DNA of 64,000 nucleotides from VFZN01 sp050249615 (GCA_050249615.1 JBFWQE010000003.1:1-64000), one strand, 5' to 3'. Counted from the stretch's first letter, positions 48,127 through 55,591 are shown. Notes: generated from the letters alone by a model not told the origin. Translations and numbers: made by a program.

Positions 48127-48135
48127 TGTTAGAAT
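48127..48135 (+). promoter_or_regulatory. Extended -10 promoter of erpA
   Basis: TGTTAGAAT matches an extended -10 (TGnTATAAT) and ends 6 bases before ATG 48142. It predicts a leaderless transcript for the erpA operon; no good -35 is seen. Confidence 0.55.
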
Positions 48136-48141
48136 TGAGCC

Positions 48142-48519
48142 ATGCAGACTGAAACCCAGACGACGACTCCCGTGGCTGACGTGCTCCCGGCCTTCATCAC
48201 GGTGACCGAGGCGGCCGCGACGAAGATCAAGGAACTGCTGGCCGAAGAGGGCAAGGCCGAGAGCGGCCTCCGCGTCTTCGTGCAGGGCGGCGGCTGCTCC
48301 GGCTTCCAGTACGGGCTGATGATCGAGGAGGCCGGCGCCGGCGTGGGCGACCAGTCCTTCGAGTCGAACGGCGTGAAGCTGTTCGTGGACCCGGTCAGCA
48401 TCAGCTATCTCAAGGGCGCCGAAGTGGACTTCGTCGACACGATCACCGGCGGGGGCTTCACGATCAAGAACCCCAACGCGACGTCGACCTGCGGTTGCGG
48501 GCAGTCGTTCAACGCGTAA
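48142..48519 (+). CDS. erpA: Iron-sulfur cluster insertion protein, HesB/ErpA family
   Basis: 125 residues. A-type carrier with the three conserved cysteines: GGGCSGFQYGL near 50 and CGCGQSF at the C terminus. Delivers Fe-S clusters to apo-proteins, perhaps including the fumarase upstream. 28 bases before the Fur-ferritin gene. Confidence 0.94.
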   Translation: MQTETQTTTPVADVLPAFITVTEAAATKIKELLAEEGKAESGLRVFVQGGGCSGFQYGLMIEEAGAGVGDQSFESNGVKLFVDPVSISYLKGAEVDFVDTITGGGFTIKNPNATSTCGCGQSFNA

Positions 48520-48547
48520 CGGCAGCACACCAGGCAAGGGAGGGAAC

Positions 48548-49528
48548 ATGGCCACAGCGTCGGCCATTCCCGATCTCGATCGTCTCCGGCCGGCTGGCAC
48601 CAAGCGCTCCAGCAAGCGCGACCTCATCGTCAACGTGTTCCTCAGGCAGGAGGGGCACCTGAGCGCTGACGATCTGGTGGCGCTGATCAAGCGCGAGGAT
48701 CACCGGATCAGCCGCGCCACCGTCTACCGCACGCTGCAGTGGATGGTGGAGGCGGGCATCGCCCGGAAGGTCGATTTCGGCGAGGGGCGGTTCCGGTTCG
48801 AGCACTCGTACCGGCACCCGCGCCATTTCCACCTCATCTGCAAGACCTGCAATCGCTCGTACGAGTTCCTGAGCTCGGACATCGAGGCGCTGGTGGAAGA
48901 GGTGGCGGCGGCCCGCGGCTTCCAGGCGCGGCAGAGCGTCGTGCAGATCTACGGGACGTGCGAGGCGTGCCGGACCGGCCGGGCGCCTGCGGAGGAAGGG
49001 GCGACCTCGGAGCTGCTGTTCGCGCGCGACGCGCTCCGCATCGCCATCGCCACCGAGCGCAGCGGCCTGGAGTTCTACACCCGCGCGGCGCGCATCACCA
49101 GGGACCCGCGCGGCAAGCGCATCTTCCACGAGCTGGCCGAGAAGGAGAAGCACCACCTCGGAACGCTCGAGGATCGGTATCGCAAGCTCCTCGAACAGGA
49201 TCCGCAGCTCGAGTCGCGGCCGACCTTCCTGTTCTTCAAGGGCGCCGCGAACGGGTTGTTCGCCGCCGGTGCGGATCAGCTGCGCCGGGACGGCGTGGAC
49301 GATCTCGAGGCGCTTCGCATCGGCATCCGCTGCGAGCGCGGGTCGCACCGGTTCTTCAAGCGGTACGGCGAGCGCTTCGAGGACTCGGAGGGCAAGCAGA
49401 TCTTCCTGGAGTTCGCCGAAGAGGAGCGGCAGCACCTCGAGATGCTGATCCGCGAGTACCGGCTGCTGCAGAAACGCCAGCGGAAGCCCGCCCCGGCACG
49501 CCGGCGCGGGGCCGCCCGCACGGCGTGA
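48548..49528 (+). CDS. Fur-family regulator fused to a rubrerythrin/ferritin-like domain
   Basis: 326 residues. N-terminal Fur winged helix and dimer/metal domain (about 15-140): HRISRATVYRTLQWMVEAGI, HFHLICKTCNRSYEF and GTCEACRTG, so both CxxC zinc pairs are present. C-terminal ferritin-like four-helix bundle (about 155-310) with repeated diiron-type elements ATERSGLEFY, AEKEKHHL, RCERGSHRFF and AEEERQHLEML. It would sense iron or peroxide through two metal sites. Preceded by erpA; overlaps the PHP gene by GTGA. Confidence 0.88.
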   Translation: MATASAIPDLDRLRPAGTKRSSKRDLIVNVFLRQEGHLSADDLVALIKREDHRISRATVYRTLQWMVEAGIARKVDFGEGRFRFEHSYRHPRHFHLICKTCNRSYEFLSSDIEALVEEVAAARGFQARQSVVQIYGTCEACRTGRAPAEEGATSELLFARDALRIAIATERSGLEFYTRAARITRDPRGKRIFHELAEKEKHHLGTLEDRYRKLLEQDPQLESRPTFLFFKGAANGLFAAGADQLRRDGVDDLEALRIGIRCERGSHRFFKRYGERFEDSEGKQIFLEFAEEERQHLEMLIREYRLLQKRQRKPAPARRRGAARTA

Positions 49529-50367
49529 TCGATCTCCATCTCCACACCACGGCGTCGGACGGGCGTCTGTCGCCGGCCGCGCTGGTGGACCGCGCCTCCC
49601 AGGCCGGCCTGACGACGATCGCCGTCACCGACCACGACACCGTGCAGGCCGTTGACGAAGTGACGCGGCTCGGCGCGCCACTCGGGATCCGGGTCGTGCC
49701 GGGCATCGAGATCACCGCGGTAGACGACGGGCGCGATGTCCACATGCTGGCCTACTTCGTCGACCACACGGACGTGACGCTGAGCGCCTTCCTGGTGGCA
49801 CAACGCGGGCGGCGCATGGCGCGGGTGCGCGAGATCGGGGCACGGCTCGCCGCGCAGGCCGTGCCGGTGGACGTCGAGGCGCTCCTCGACGAGGCGCGCG
49901 CGACGCCCGGCACGTCGATTGGCCGGCCCTGGCTGGCGCGGGCCCTGGTGCGAGCCGGGCACGCCGACTCGGTGGCTGACGCGTTCGACCGCTACCTGGG
50001 ACAGGGGCGGCCCGCATTCGTGCCGCGGCTCGGGCCCTCGCCCTTCGACGTGGTCGCCCTGATCCACGCCGCCGGCGGCATCGTGTCGTTTGCCCACCCG
50101 GGCGTGACCCGACGCGACCACCTGCTGCGTCCGCTCGCCGAAGCGGGCCTGGACGCCATCGAAGCGCATCATTCCGATCACTCGCCGGACGTGCGCGATC
50201 ACTACCGCGCGCTGGCGTCGGCGCTCGGCGTTGCCACGAGCGGCGGATCCGACTTTCACGGGTTCGGCGACACGCGCGCGGCACTGGGCCTGGTCGTGTT
50301 GCCGGATCGAGAGTTCAAGGCGCTGGAGGCGCGGGTGCCCGCTCGCCCGGCCCGGCCGGTGCCATGA
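49525..50367 (+). CDS. PHP-domain phosphoesterase
   Basis: 280 residues from GTG 49525 overlapping the previous stop. PHP metal motifs: DLHLHTTASDG at the N terminus, VTDHDTV, GIEITA, SFAHPG and GSDFHGF. Resembles RNase AM/YciV (TrpH), which removes nucleotides 5' to 3' from short RNAs and pAp; the exact substrate is not certain. It ends 4 bases inside the next gene. Confidence 0.92.
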   Translation: MIDLHLHTTASDGRLSPAALVDRASQAGLTTIAVTDHDTVQAVDEVTRLGAPLGIRVVPGIEITAVDDGRDVHMLAYFVDHTDVTLSAFLVAQRGRRMARVREIGARLAAQAVPVDVEALLDEARATPGTSIGRPWLARALVRAGHADSVADAFDRYLGQGRPAFVPRLGPSPFDVVALIHAAGGIVSFAHPGVTRRDHLLRPLAEAGLDAIEAHHSDHSPDVRDHYRALASALGVATSGGSDFHGFGDTRAALGLVVLPDREFKALEARVPARPARPVP

Positions 50368-51086
50368 CGAGACTCCTCGACATCAGCGGGCTGGTGAAGG
50401 ACTACCAGGGGTTGAGGCCGCTGCGCCTGCGCGAGCTCACCGTTGAGCCCGGCCGCGTGCTCAGCCTCGCGGGATTCGACGCGCCTGCAGCCGAAATGTT
50501 CGTGCACCTGGTCACCGGCGCGGCCCTGCCGGACGAGGGTGACATCACGTTGTTCGGGACCAACACGAAGCACATCCCGAGTGCCGAGGCGTGGCTGCGA
50601 TCGCTGGACGGGCTGGGCCTCGTCAGCCATCGCGCCGTCCTCCTGGACATGCTCACCGTGCTGCAGAACGTGGCGATGCCGCTCACGCTGGAGGTGGATC
50701 CGATCGATCCGGCGCTGCGGCCGGAGGCGGAGGCGCTGGCCCGCGAGGCCGGTATTGCCGAGACGATGTGGAATCGGGCGCTGGGGCAGGCCGACGCCGA
50801 GACGAACCTGCGCGTGCGCCTGGCACGCGCCATCGCGGCACGCCCGGCACTCGTGATTGCGGAGCACCCGTCGGCGACGCTGCCACGGGACGCGGTGGCG
50901 CGGGTCGCCTCCGATGTGTCACGGATCCTGCGGGCACGCGACGTCGCCCTGCTGACACTCACAGCCGACATGGAGTGGGCAGGCGCGTCTGGAGGCGATC
51001 GGCTGACGCTGAACCCCGCCACGGGAGGGCTGGCGTCTGGTGGCGGGTTCATGGAACGATTCAAGCGAGCACTTGGAGGGCGTTGA
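50364..51086 (+). CDS. ABC-ATPase-like protein lacking catalytic motifs
   Basis: 240 residues with clear ABC ATPase layout but degenerate motifs. Walker A GPNGSGKST is GFDAPAAEM (Lys lost), signature LSGGQ is ADAET followed by the normal RVRLARAIAARP, Walker B LLLDEP is LVIAEHP (Asp lost), and the H-loop His is Ala (LTADMEWA). Surrounding framework (VTGAALPDEGDITLFG) is intact. Unlikely to hydrolyse ATP; perhaps a structural or regulatory subunit. No permease nearby. Coupled by ATGA to the PHP gene. Confidence 0.8.
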   Translation: MTRLLDISGLVKDYQGLRPLRLRELTVEPGRVLSLAGFDAPAAEMFVHLVTGAALPDEGDITLFGTNTKHIPSAEAWLRSLDGLGLVSHRAVLLDMLTVLQNVAMPLTLEVDPIDPALRPEAEALAREAGIAETMWNRALGQADAETNLRVRLARAIAARPALVIAEHPSATLPRDAVARVASDVSRILRARDVALLTLTADMEWAGASGGDRLTLNPATGGLASGGGFMERFKRALGGR

Positions 51087-51087
51087 C

Positions 51088-51297
51088 ATGCCGTGGGGCG
51101 AGGTTATCCGCATCGAGTCGAACAGAGGGTTCGGGTTCATCCGGGACGACTCCGGCATGGACTGGTTCTTCGTCGCCGAGGACGTGCGCGGGGGCCGGTT
51201 CGAGAACATCTGGGTGGGCGAGCGCGTGGGCTTCAGTGCCGAGGCTACTGCCGGCGGCCCCCGCGCGGCAGATATCCATCACGAACAGCTCGACTGA
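51088..51297 (+). CDS. Cold-shock-domain protein
   Basis: 69 residues. RNP1-like NRGFGFIRDD and RNP2-like DWFFVAEDV in a single OB fold; GGAGGG precedes ATG 51088. Binds single-stranded RNA or DNA. One base after the pseudo-ABC gene, last member of the erpA run. More acidic and divergent than standard CspA (ESNRGFGF in place of KGFGF). Confidence 0.85.
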   Translation: MPWGEVIRIESNRGFGFIRDDSGMDWFFVAEDVRGGRFENIWVGERVGFSAEATAGGPRAADIHHEQLD

Positions 51298-51308
51298 GTG
51301 AGGGTGCC

Positions 51309-51415
51309 CATTGACGATTGCCGATTGGCGATTGACGATTCATTGGGTGATCGAGTGATTGCGCATTGTTCATTGGATTGGGCGATTGAGTGATTGGGTG
51401 ATCGAGGGATTCCGC
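51309..51415. repeat. Degenerate array, unit (G)CGATTGA/GGTGATTG, inverted to the next array
   Basis: Series of GATTGCC, GATTGGC, GATTGAC, GATTCATTGG, GTGATCGA, GTGATTGC units. CATTGACGATTGCCGATTG at 51309-51327 is the exact inverse of 51557-51575. Confidence 0.85.
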
Positions 51416-51449
51416 CGTCGTTGAGCCGCTGGTCGCCGGTCGCCGATCG

Positions 51450-51575
51450 CCCTCAATGTCCCAGTCCCCGAATGCCCCAATGCCCCAATGCCCCAATGCC
51501 CCAATCCGAATGCCCAATGCGACAATCGACAATCGCGAGATGAATCGCTCAATCGTCAATCGGCAATCGTCAATG
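51450..51575. repeat. Degenerate array, units ATGCCCCA and CAATCGT
   Basis: Four ATGCCCCA octamers (about 51480-51510), then CAATCGA/CAATCGC/CAATCGT units up to 51575. The 19-base end is the exact inverse of 51309-51327 and contains the ATG of the HAD gene (51573). Confidence 0.88.
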
Positions 51576-52274
51576 AGCCCGCGGCCGGCGCTCGTGCTCT
51601 TCGACATCGACGGCACCCTCCTCCTGACCGGTCGCGCCGGCGTACGAGCGATGTCGGCAGCCTTCGAAGCGCTGTTCGGCGTGGCCGATGCGTTCGCGGG
51701 GATCTCGATGGGCGGCCGCACCGATTCGTGGCTGGTGTCCCAGGCCTTCCTCCGGACGGGCGTTCCTGACACGCCCGAGAATCACGCCGGCTTTCGTGAT
51801 GCCTACGTGCCCCGCCTGGCAGAGGAGATCCTGCGTCCGGGCACGGGCACCAAGGGCGTGATGCCCGGCGTCCACGCCCTGCTCGACGCCGTGCGATCGC
51901 GGCCCGACCTGCACCTCGCGCTGCTGACCGGGAACTACCGCGACGCGGCGGAGATCAAGCTCGGTCACTTCGCGCTGTGGGACTACTTCGGCTGGGGCGC
52001 GTTCTCGGACGACTCGGCGGATCGCAACGCGCTGGTTCCGATCGCGCGGGAGAGAGCCGTCGAGCGCGGCGTGCCAGACGCGGCCCGCGCGCGCGTGGTC
52101 GTCATCGGGGACACGCCGCACGACGTGGCGTGCGCGGCCGTCGCGGGCGCCCGGTCCATCGCGGTGGCAACCGGGGGACACACGCGCGCGGATCTCGTGC
52201 AGGCCGGCGCCGACGTCGCCCTGGATGACCTCTCCGACACCCGGGAGGTTCTTCGTCTGTTGGGCGCGCTCTGA
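51573..52274 (+). CDS. HAD-superfamily hydrolase, phosphoglycolate phosphatase-like
   Basis: 233 residues from ATG 51573, the first codon after repeat-derived sequence. Motif I LVLFDIDGTLL, motif II LLTGNY, motif IV VVIGDTPHDVACA; helical cap after motif I. Phosphoglycolate phosphatase type by pattern; substrate unproven. The ATG lies within the final repeat unit and has no Shine-Dalgarno. Confidence 0.88.
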   Translation: MSPRPALVLFDIDGTLLLTGRAGVRAMSAAFEALFGVADAFAGISMGGRTDSWLVSQAFLRTGVPDTPENHAGFRDAYVPRLAEEILRPGTGTKGVMPGVHALLDAVRSRPDLHLALLTGNYRDAAEIKLGHFALWDYFGWGAFSDDSADRNALVPIARERAVERGVPDAARARVVVIGDTPHDVACAAVAGARSIAVATGGHTRADLVQAGADVALDDLSDTREVLRLLGAL

Positions 52275-52331
52275 GCAGGTTCACCTCCCAGGTGGCCCGC
52301 GGGAGCGCAGGCGGACTGTTATGATCGAACT

Positions 52332-52427
52332 GGAAGCGACCGGGGCCCGGTGGCCCTCCCGGTCTTCAAAACCGGCTGCTGCCCCCTTGCGGGGCAGGAT
52401 GGGTTCGACTCCCATACGCTTCCGCCA
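52332..52427 (+). tRNA. selC: Selenocysteine tRNA (anticodon UCA)
   Basis: 96 bases including encoded GCCA. Acceptor GGAAGCG pairs with CGCTTCC; anticodon stem CCGGT/ACCGG encloses loop CTTCAAA with anticodon TCA (52366-52368); long variable arm with stem GCCCC/GGGGC; T-arm ATGGG-TTCGACT-CCCAT. The length, long arm and UCA identify tRNA-Sec, so the genome should encode SelA/SelB/SelD elsewhere. TATGAT at 52319-52324 is a possible -10. Confidence 0.95.
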
Positions 52428-52632
52428 ACACCGATGCGGGGCCGCAGATGGCCGCAGAGATCGAACTGCTGACTCGGCAGAACTTCAGAACCCCGGAACC
52501 GCAGAACCAGACCCGAGCCCAAGTCCCGAGGCGCCGCCCGTGCGAAATTGTCGTGTGGATTGAGACTCCGGCCCCAGGGAGCGGGGCCGGTCGGGAAGCA
52601 AGTCTTACAAGAACAAGAAGCAGCGCCGTGCG
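52428..52632. other. 205-base gap after tRNA-Sec: degenerate CAGA repeats and hairpin
   Basis: Short repeats (GCAGATGGCCGCAGAG, CAGAACTTCAGAACC, GCAGAACCAGACC; 52440-52515) related to the CATCTGCGN family, then CCGGCCCC (52568-52575) paired with GGGGCCGG (52583-52590) over a 7-base loop, a likely terminator for one or both sides. No gene recognised. Confidence 0.55.
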
Positions 52633-52836
52633 CTACTCGATCAGCCGGATGTCTCCGGCGCGGGGACCCTTCTGCGATTCTTCAGGAGTGAACTCGACGC
52701 GCTGCCCCTCTCGAAGCAGTTCGAACACCGTCCCCCGCACCGAGCTGCGGTGGAAGAAATGCTCGAGGCCGGACTCATCCCGGATGAACCCGAACCCCTT
52801 GTCGATGAGGAGTCGTGCGATCGTTCCGGTCGGCAT
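52633..52836 (-). CDS. Cold-shock-domain protein
   Basis: 67 residues, CspA size. IDKGFGFIRDESG (RNP1) and LEHFFHRSSV (RNP2), ending GPRAGDIRLIE. GGAGG seven bases before the ATG. Single-stranded nucleic acid chaperone. Related to but distinct from the gene at 51088. Confidence 0.93.
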   Translation of the reverse strand: MPTGTIARLLIDKGFGFIRDESGLEHFFHRSSVRGTVFELLREGQRVEFTPEESQKGPRAGDIRLIE

Positions 52837-53079
52837 ACCCGTATCCTCCGATTCCTAGCTCCTGGGAACATCCAGGAACTGCCGCACCCGCAGATACCGG
52901 TGGTATCAGACAATGAGGCCAGGAATGGCCGGCGCCGGGGAGCGTTGGGGAACCTTTGAGTTGGGGAGTCAGTGTAGGCAGGTCGTTCGCGGTAAGTCAA
53001 GCATACGCTCGAGTCGGGCGAGCCGTTTACCGGGGGTGTGCAGGAGTGTGCAGGTGCTGTTGATCCCGGGGGGCGCCCG

Positions 53080-53724
53080 ATGATTGGCGCGGTGGTTCTG
53101 GCGGCCGGGGCCTCGTCTCGGATGGGGCAGCCGAAGGCCGGCCTGCCGTTGGGGCGTGGCGGCCATACGGTGTTGTCGATGGGGGTGGCCACGCTGCTCG
53201 CGGCGGGGGTGCCCCGCGTGATCATCGTGGCCGGCGCGCACCCTGAGGCGGTCCGTCACGCCCTCCGGCTGCGCGACCGCCGTCTGCGGGTGGTGGTTCA
53301 CCCCGGCTGGGCCGAGGGCCAACTGTCCTCCACGCTCTGCGGCCTCGGCGCGCTCGGCCATCCGCTCCTGGAGGCCGCGCTGATAACACTGGTGGACGTG
53401 CCGCTGGTCTCGCCGGCGACGGTGCGCGCCCTCATGCGCGCGTGGCGCGAGACCGGTGCGCCCATCGTCCGGCCCGCACGGGGTGACGAGCATGGGCACC
53501 CCGTGCTGTTCGATCGCCGGCTGTTCGCGGAGTTGCGGGCCGCGGATCCGGCGGCCGGCGCAAAACCCATCGTGCGCGCGCACGCGAGCGCCTTGCTGAA
53601 TGTCGCGGTCGACGACGAGGGGGCGTTCCTGGACCTGGACACGCCGGAGGACTACGAGCGGGCGAGGCGTGCGGCGGGAGGGCCCGAGGGAACTTGGAAC
53701 CGGGAGCCGGGAACCGGCTCCTGA
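53080..53724 (+). CDS. MobA/MocA-like nucleotidyltransferase
   Basis: 214 residues from ATG 53080. Signature VVLAAGASSRMGQPKAGLPL, then GWAEGQLSSTL and ALITLVDVPLVSP with the metal Asp, and GHPVLFDRRLF. MocA transfers CMP to molybdopterin; the presence of moaD/moaE fits, but other small-molecule substrates are possible. The last 11 or so residues (ending EPGTGS) are encoded by the repeat at 53696-53741 and replace a normal C terminus. Confidence 0.88.
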   Translation: MIGAVVLAAGASSRMGQPKAGLPLGRGGHTVLSMGVATLLAAGVPRVIIVAGAHPEAVRHALRLRDRRLRVVVHPGWAEGQLSSTLCGLGALGHPLLEAALITLVDVPLVSPATVRALMRAWRETGAPIVRPARGDEHGHPVLFDRRLFAELRAADPAAGAKPIVRAHASALLNVAVDDEGAFLDLDTPEDYERARRAAGGPEGTWNREPGTGS

Positions 53725-53741
53725 TTCCTGGTTCCTGACTC
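53696..53741. repeat. Inverted heptamer array at a convergent junction
   Basis: GGAACCG, GGAGCCG, GGAACCG followed by CTCCTGA, TTCCTGG, TTCCTGA, CTCCT: two halves that are near inverses and can form a hairpin between the MocA-like and DUF2911 stops. The first half is inside the MocA-like coding sequence. Confidence 0.88.
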
Positions 53742-54290
53742 CTACTTCATGACCGTGAACGGGGCGCTGGCGCGGGTGGTGCCCCAGTCGATGTGCAGTG
53801 TGCCGCCGGCCGGCGTGTCCTCGATGGAGATGGTCACCATCTCGGCCGGCGCGGGCGGTGCGCCCATCCGCATCGCGACACGGCCAACGTCCTCGCCCTT
53901 CGGGTACGGGATGCCCCACTGCCCGGTCTTCTTGCTGACAATCAGCTGCCAGCCCTTCTCGCTCGGCAGCGTGTAGAGCGTGTAGGTGCCGGGGTTCACG
54001 TGCAGCATGCCGAACATCAGGGCCTTGTCGGTCTTGATCGTCGTGGCCTCGTCGGCGCCAGTCCGCCATTCCTCACCGTAGGTCGCCACCTCCTTGCCGA
54101 CGGTGCGTCCCTTCAGTGACGGGCGTCCGTACTCGATGGAGATGTTGGCGCCGTCAATCGTCCATTCGCTCAGCACGTGAGGGCTGCCGCCGCCGCCGAC
54201 CTTCAGCTGTGTGGTCTTCTGAGCGTGGATCGCGGTCGTGCACAGGGCCGCCACTGCCATGGCTGCCAAAGGGAACATGAGTCGCCGCAT
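53742..54290 (-). CDS. Exported DUF2911 family protein
   Basis: 182 residues. Signal peptide about 1-23 (ending AIHAQ), then DUF2911 with ISIEYGRPSLKGRTV, YGEEWRTGADEATTI and GTYTLYTLPSEKGWQLIV. Abundant in Acidobacteriota and Bacteroidota; function unknown, predicted periplasmic. Confidence 0.92.
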   Translation of the reverse strand: MRRLMFPLAAMAVAALCTTAIHAQKTTQLKVGGGGSPHVLSEWTIDGANISIEYGRPSLKGRTVGKEVATYGEEWRTGADEATTIKTDKALMFGMLHVNPGTYTLYTLPSEKGWQLIVSKKTGQWGIPYPKGEDVGRVAMRMGAPPAPAEMVTISIEDTPAGGTLHIDWGTTRASAPFTVMK

Positions 54291-54376
54291 TCAATGCCTC
54301 CTGGAGGTGCGTCACCGGGCCAGTCGAGCTGGTCGGCCCGTCGCCCAACCTCCGACTATAGCAAAGACACGCGGGG

Positions 54377-54877
54377 CTATTGCGACGGCGCACTGCGCAG
54401 CGTGCCATAGAGGTGCCCGCCGGCGCCGTCGCCGTGCTGCCAGGTGCCGGCGTATCGATTCCCGTAGAAGAACACGCGCGCCGTGAACGTGCCCAGTGAC
54501 GGGATGCTGTAATCGGTGAGCATCACGACGGGCGTGTCGCCCAGCCAGCGCATGGGGACGACGACGGGCAGGGTGACGTCCGTGCCCTCGTGCACCAGGC
54601 GCGCGCGAAAGCGCCACAGGCCGTCTCCGACCTTCTCCGCGCTGGCGATCTCGTAGCGATCCGGTCGCGGCGGCGCCTCACGGCCGTCCAGGGTGAACCA
54701 TCCATCGAGCACGACGTTCTGCATCCGGGCCACGAACGCGCGTTCCCGCTCGTCGAGCGACGCGGGATTTACGGCCATGCCCAGGCCGGCGCGGCCGGCC
54801 AGCCAGCCCGCACCGAATGCGGCGAGCGCCAGCACGAGCGCCGCGAGCCCCCAGCCGATGTTCGCGCGGTTGCCCAT
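54377..54877 (-). CDS. Membrane-anchored protein of unknown function
   Basis: 166 residues. One N-terminal membrane helix (about 8-28), then a soluble domain with NVVLDGWFTLDG, LPVVVPMRWLGDTPVVML and a TW-Q-HGD-GG-HLYG C-terminal pattern. No family recognised with confidence. Divergent from tetR, sharing a 63-base intergenic region that contains the operator-like sites. Confidence 0.75.
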   Translation of the reverse strand: MGNRANIGWGLAALVLALAAFGAGWLAGRAGLGMAVNPASLDERERAFVARMQNVVLDGWFTLDGREAPPRPDRYEIASAEKVGDGLWRFRARLVHEGTDVTLPVVVPMRWLGDTPVVMLTDYSIPSLGTFTARVFFYGNRYAGTWQHGDGAGGHLYGTLRSAPSQ

Positions 54878-54906
54878 GGCGCGAATTCTAGCCGGTGAAC
54901 TGGATT

Positions 54907-54961
54907 TGACTGATGAGTTTGTTATACTGACTATCTGGTCATGAACATGACTGACAAGTCA
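54907..54961. promoter_or_regulatory. Three TetR-type operator-like palindromes over the tetR start
   Basis: TGACTGATGAGTTT (54907-54920, one half imperfect), TGACTATCTGGTCA (54928-54941) and TGACTGACAAGTCA (54948-54961): consensus TGACT-N4-RGTCA. Starts are 21 and 20 bases apart, two DNA turns. They overlap TATACT (54923-54928) and the tetR ATG (54941), fitting autorepression of the efflux operon. Confidence 0.7.
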
Positions 54962-55591
54962 TCGGCCGCCGGCCCCTCGAAGGAGGATGTCGTCACCGAG
55001 TTCCGCCGCCGGTCGATTGTCGACGCGGCGCAGCGTGTCTTCGGCGAGCGTGGCTTCGAGCAGGCGACGGTGGAGGCCATCGCCGAGGCGGCGGCCGTGG
55101 CGAAGGGGACGGTGTACCTCTATTACCCCTCGAAGCAGGCCATCTACGAGGCCACCTTCGCCGCCGGCATGGCGGAGCTCGAGCGCCTCATCCTCGAGCG
55201 CGTGGAGCACGCGGCCACGGCCCGCGAGGCCATCCAGGGGTTCGTGGCCGTCCGCGCGGAGTATTTCCAGCGGCACCCCGATTTCTTCCGCATCTACGTC
55301 GCCGAATTCGCCCGCCAGGTGGCTGCTTCCGGAACGCTGCGCGGCGCGTCACAGCAGGCGCTGGACCGGCAGACGCGGGCGCTCAGGAAGGTCATCGCCA
55401 GGGCCGTGGCGTCTGGCGAGATACGGCCCGTGGATGCCGAGGCGGCCGCGATGGCCGTGTTCGACATGAGCAAGGGACTCGTCGCGCGGCACCTGCTGAT
55501 CGGCTCGAAGGCGAGCGCCTCCCGTGACATCGAGTTCCTGACCGATCTCATCTGGACGGGCCTGCGGCCCGCACGAGGACCGAAGAAATGA
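54941..55591 (+). CDS. TetR/AcrR family transcriptional regulator
   Basis: 216 residues. N-terminal HTH about 18-65: IVDAAQRVFGERGFEQATV, IAEAAAVAKGTVYLYYPSK; C-terminal ligand domain helical and variable. Expected to repress its own efflux operon and release it when a drug-like ligand binds. Overlaps the outer-membrane factor gene by ATGA. The operator-like sites at 54907-54961 surround its start. Confidence 0.95.
   Translation: MNMTDKSSAAGPSKEDVVTEFRRRSIVDAAQRVFGERGFEQATVEAIAEAAAVAKGTVYLYYPSKQAIYEATFAAGMAELERLILERVEHAATAREAIQGFVAVRAEYFQRHPDFFRIYVAEFARQVAASGTLRGASQQALDRQTRALRKVIARAVASGEIRPVDAEAAAMAVFDMSKGLVARHLLIGSKASASRDIEFLTDLIWTGLRPARGPKK

Noticed and set aside
46516..48690. 724-codon open frame on minus opposite fumarase and erpA
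   Set aside because: Antisense shadow; no domain, and both plus-strand genes have full motifs.
52275..52640. In-frame UGA selenoprotein next to tRNA-Sec
   Set aside because: I found no gene whose conserved domain continues past a UGA in this neighbourhood; adjacent stops are at normal family ends.
53038..53080. Earlier start for the MocA-like gene
   Set aside because: The extra 14 residues have no family similarity; the conserved IGAVVLAAGASSRMG begins at ATG 53080.
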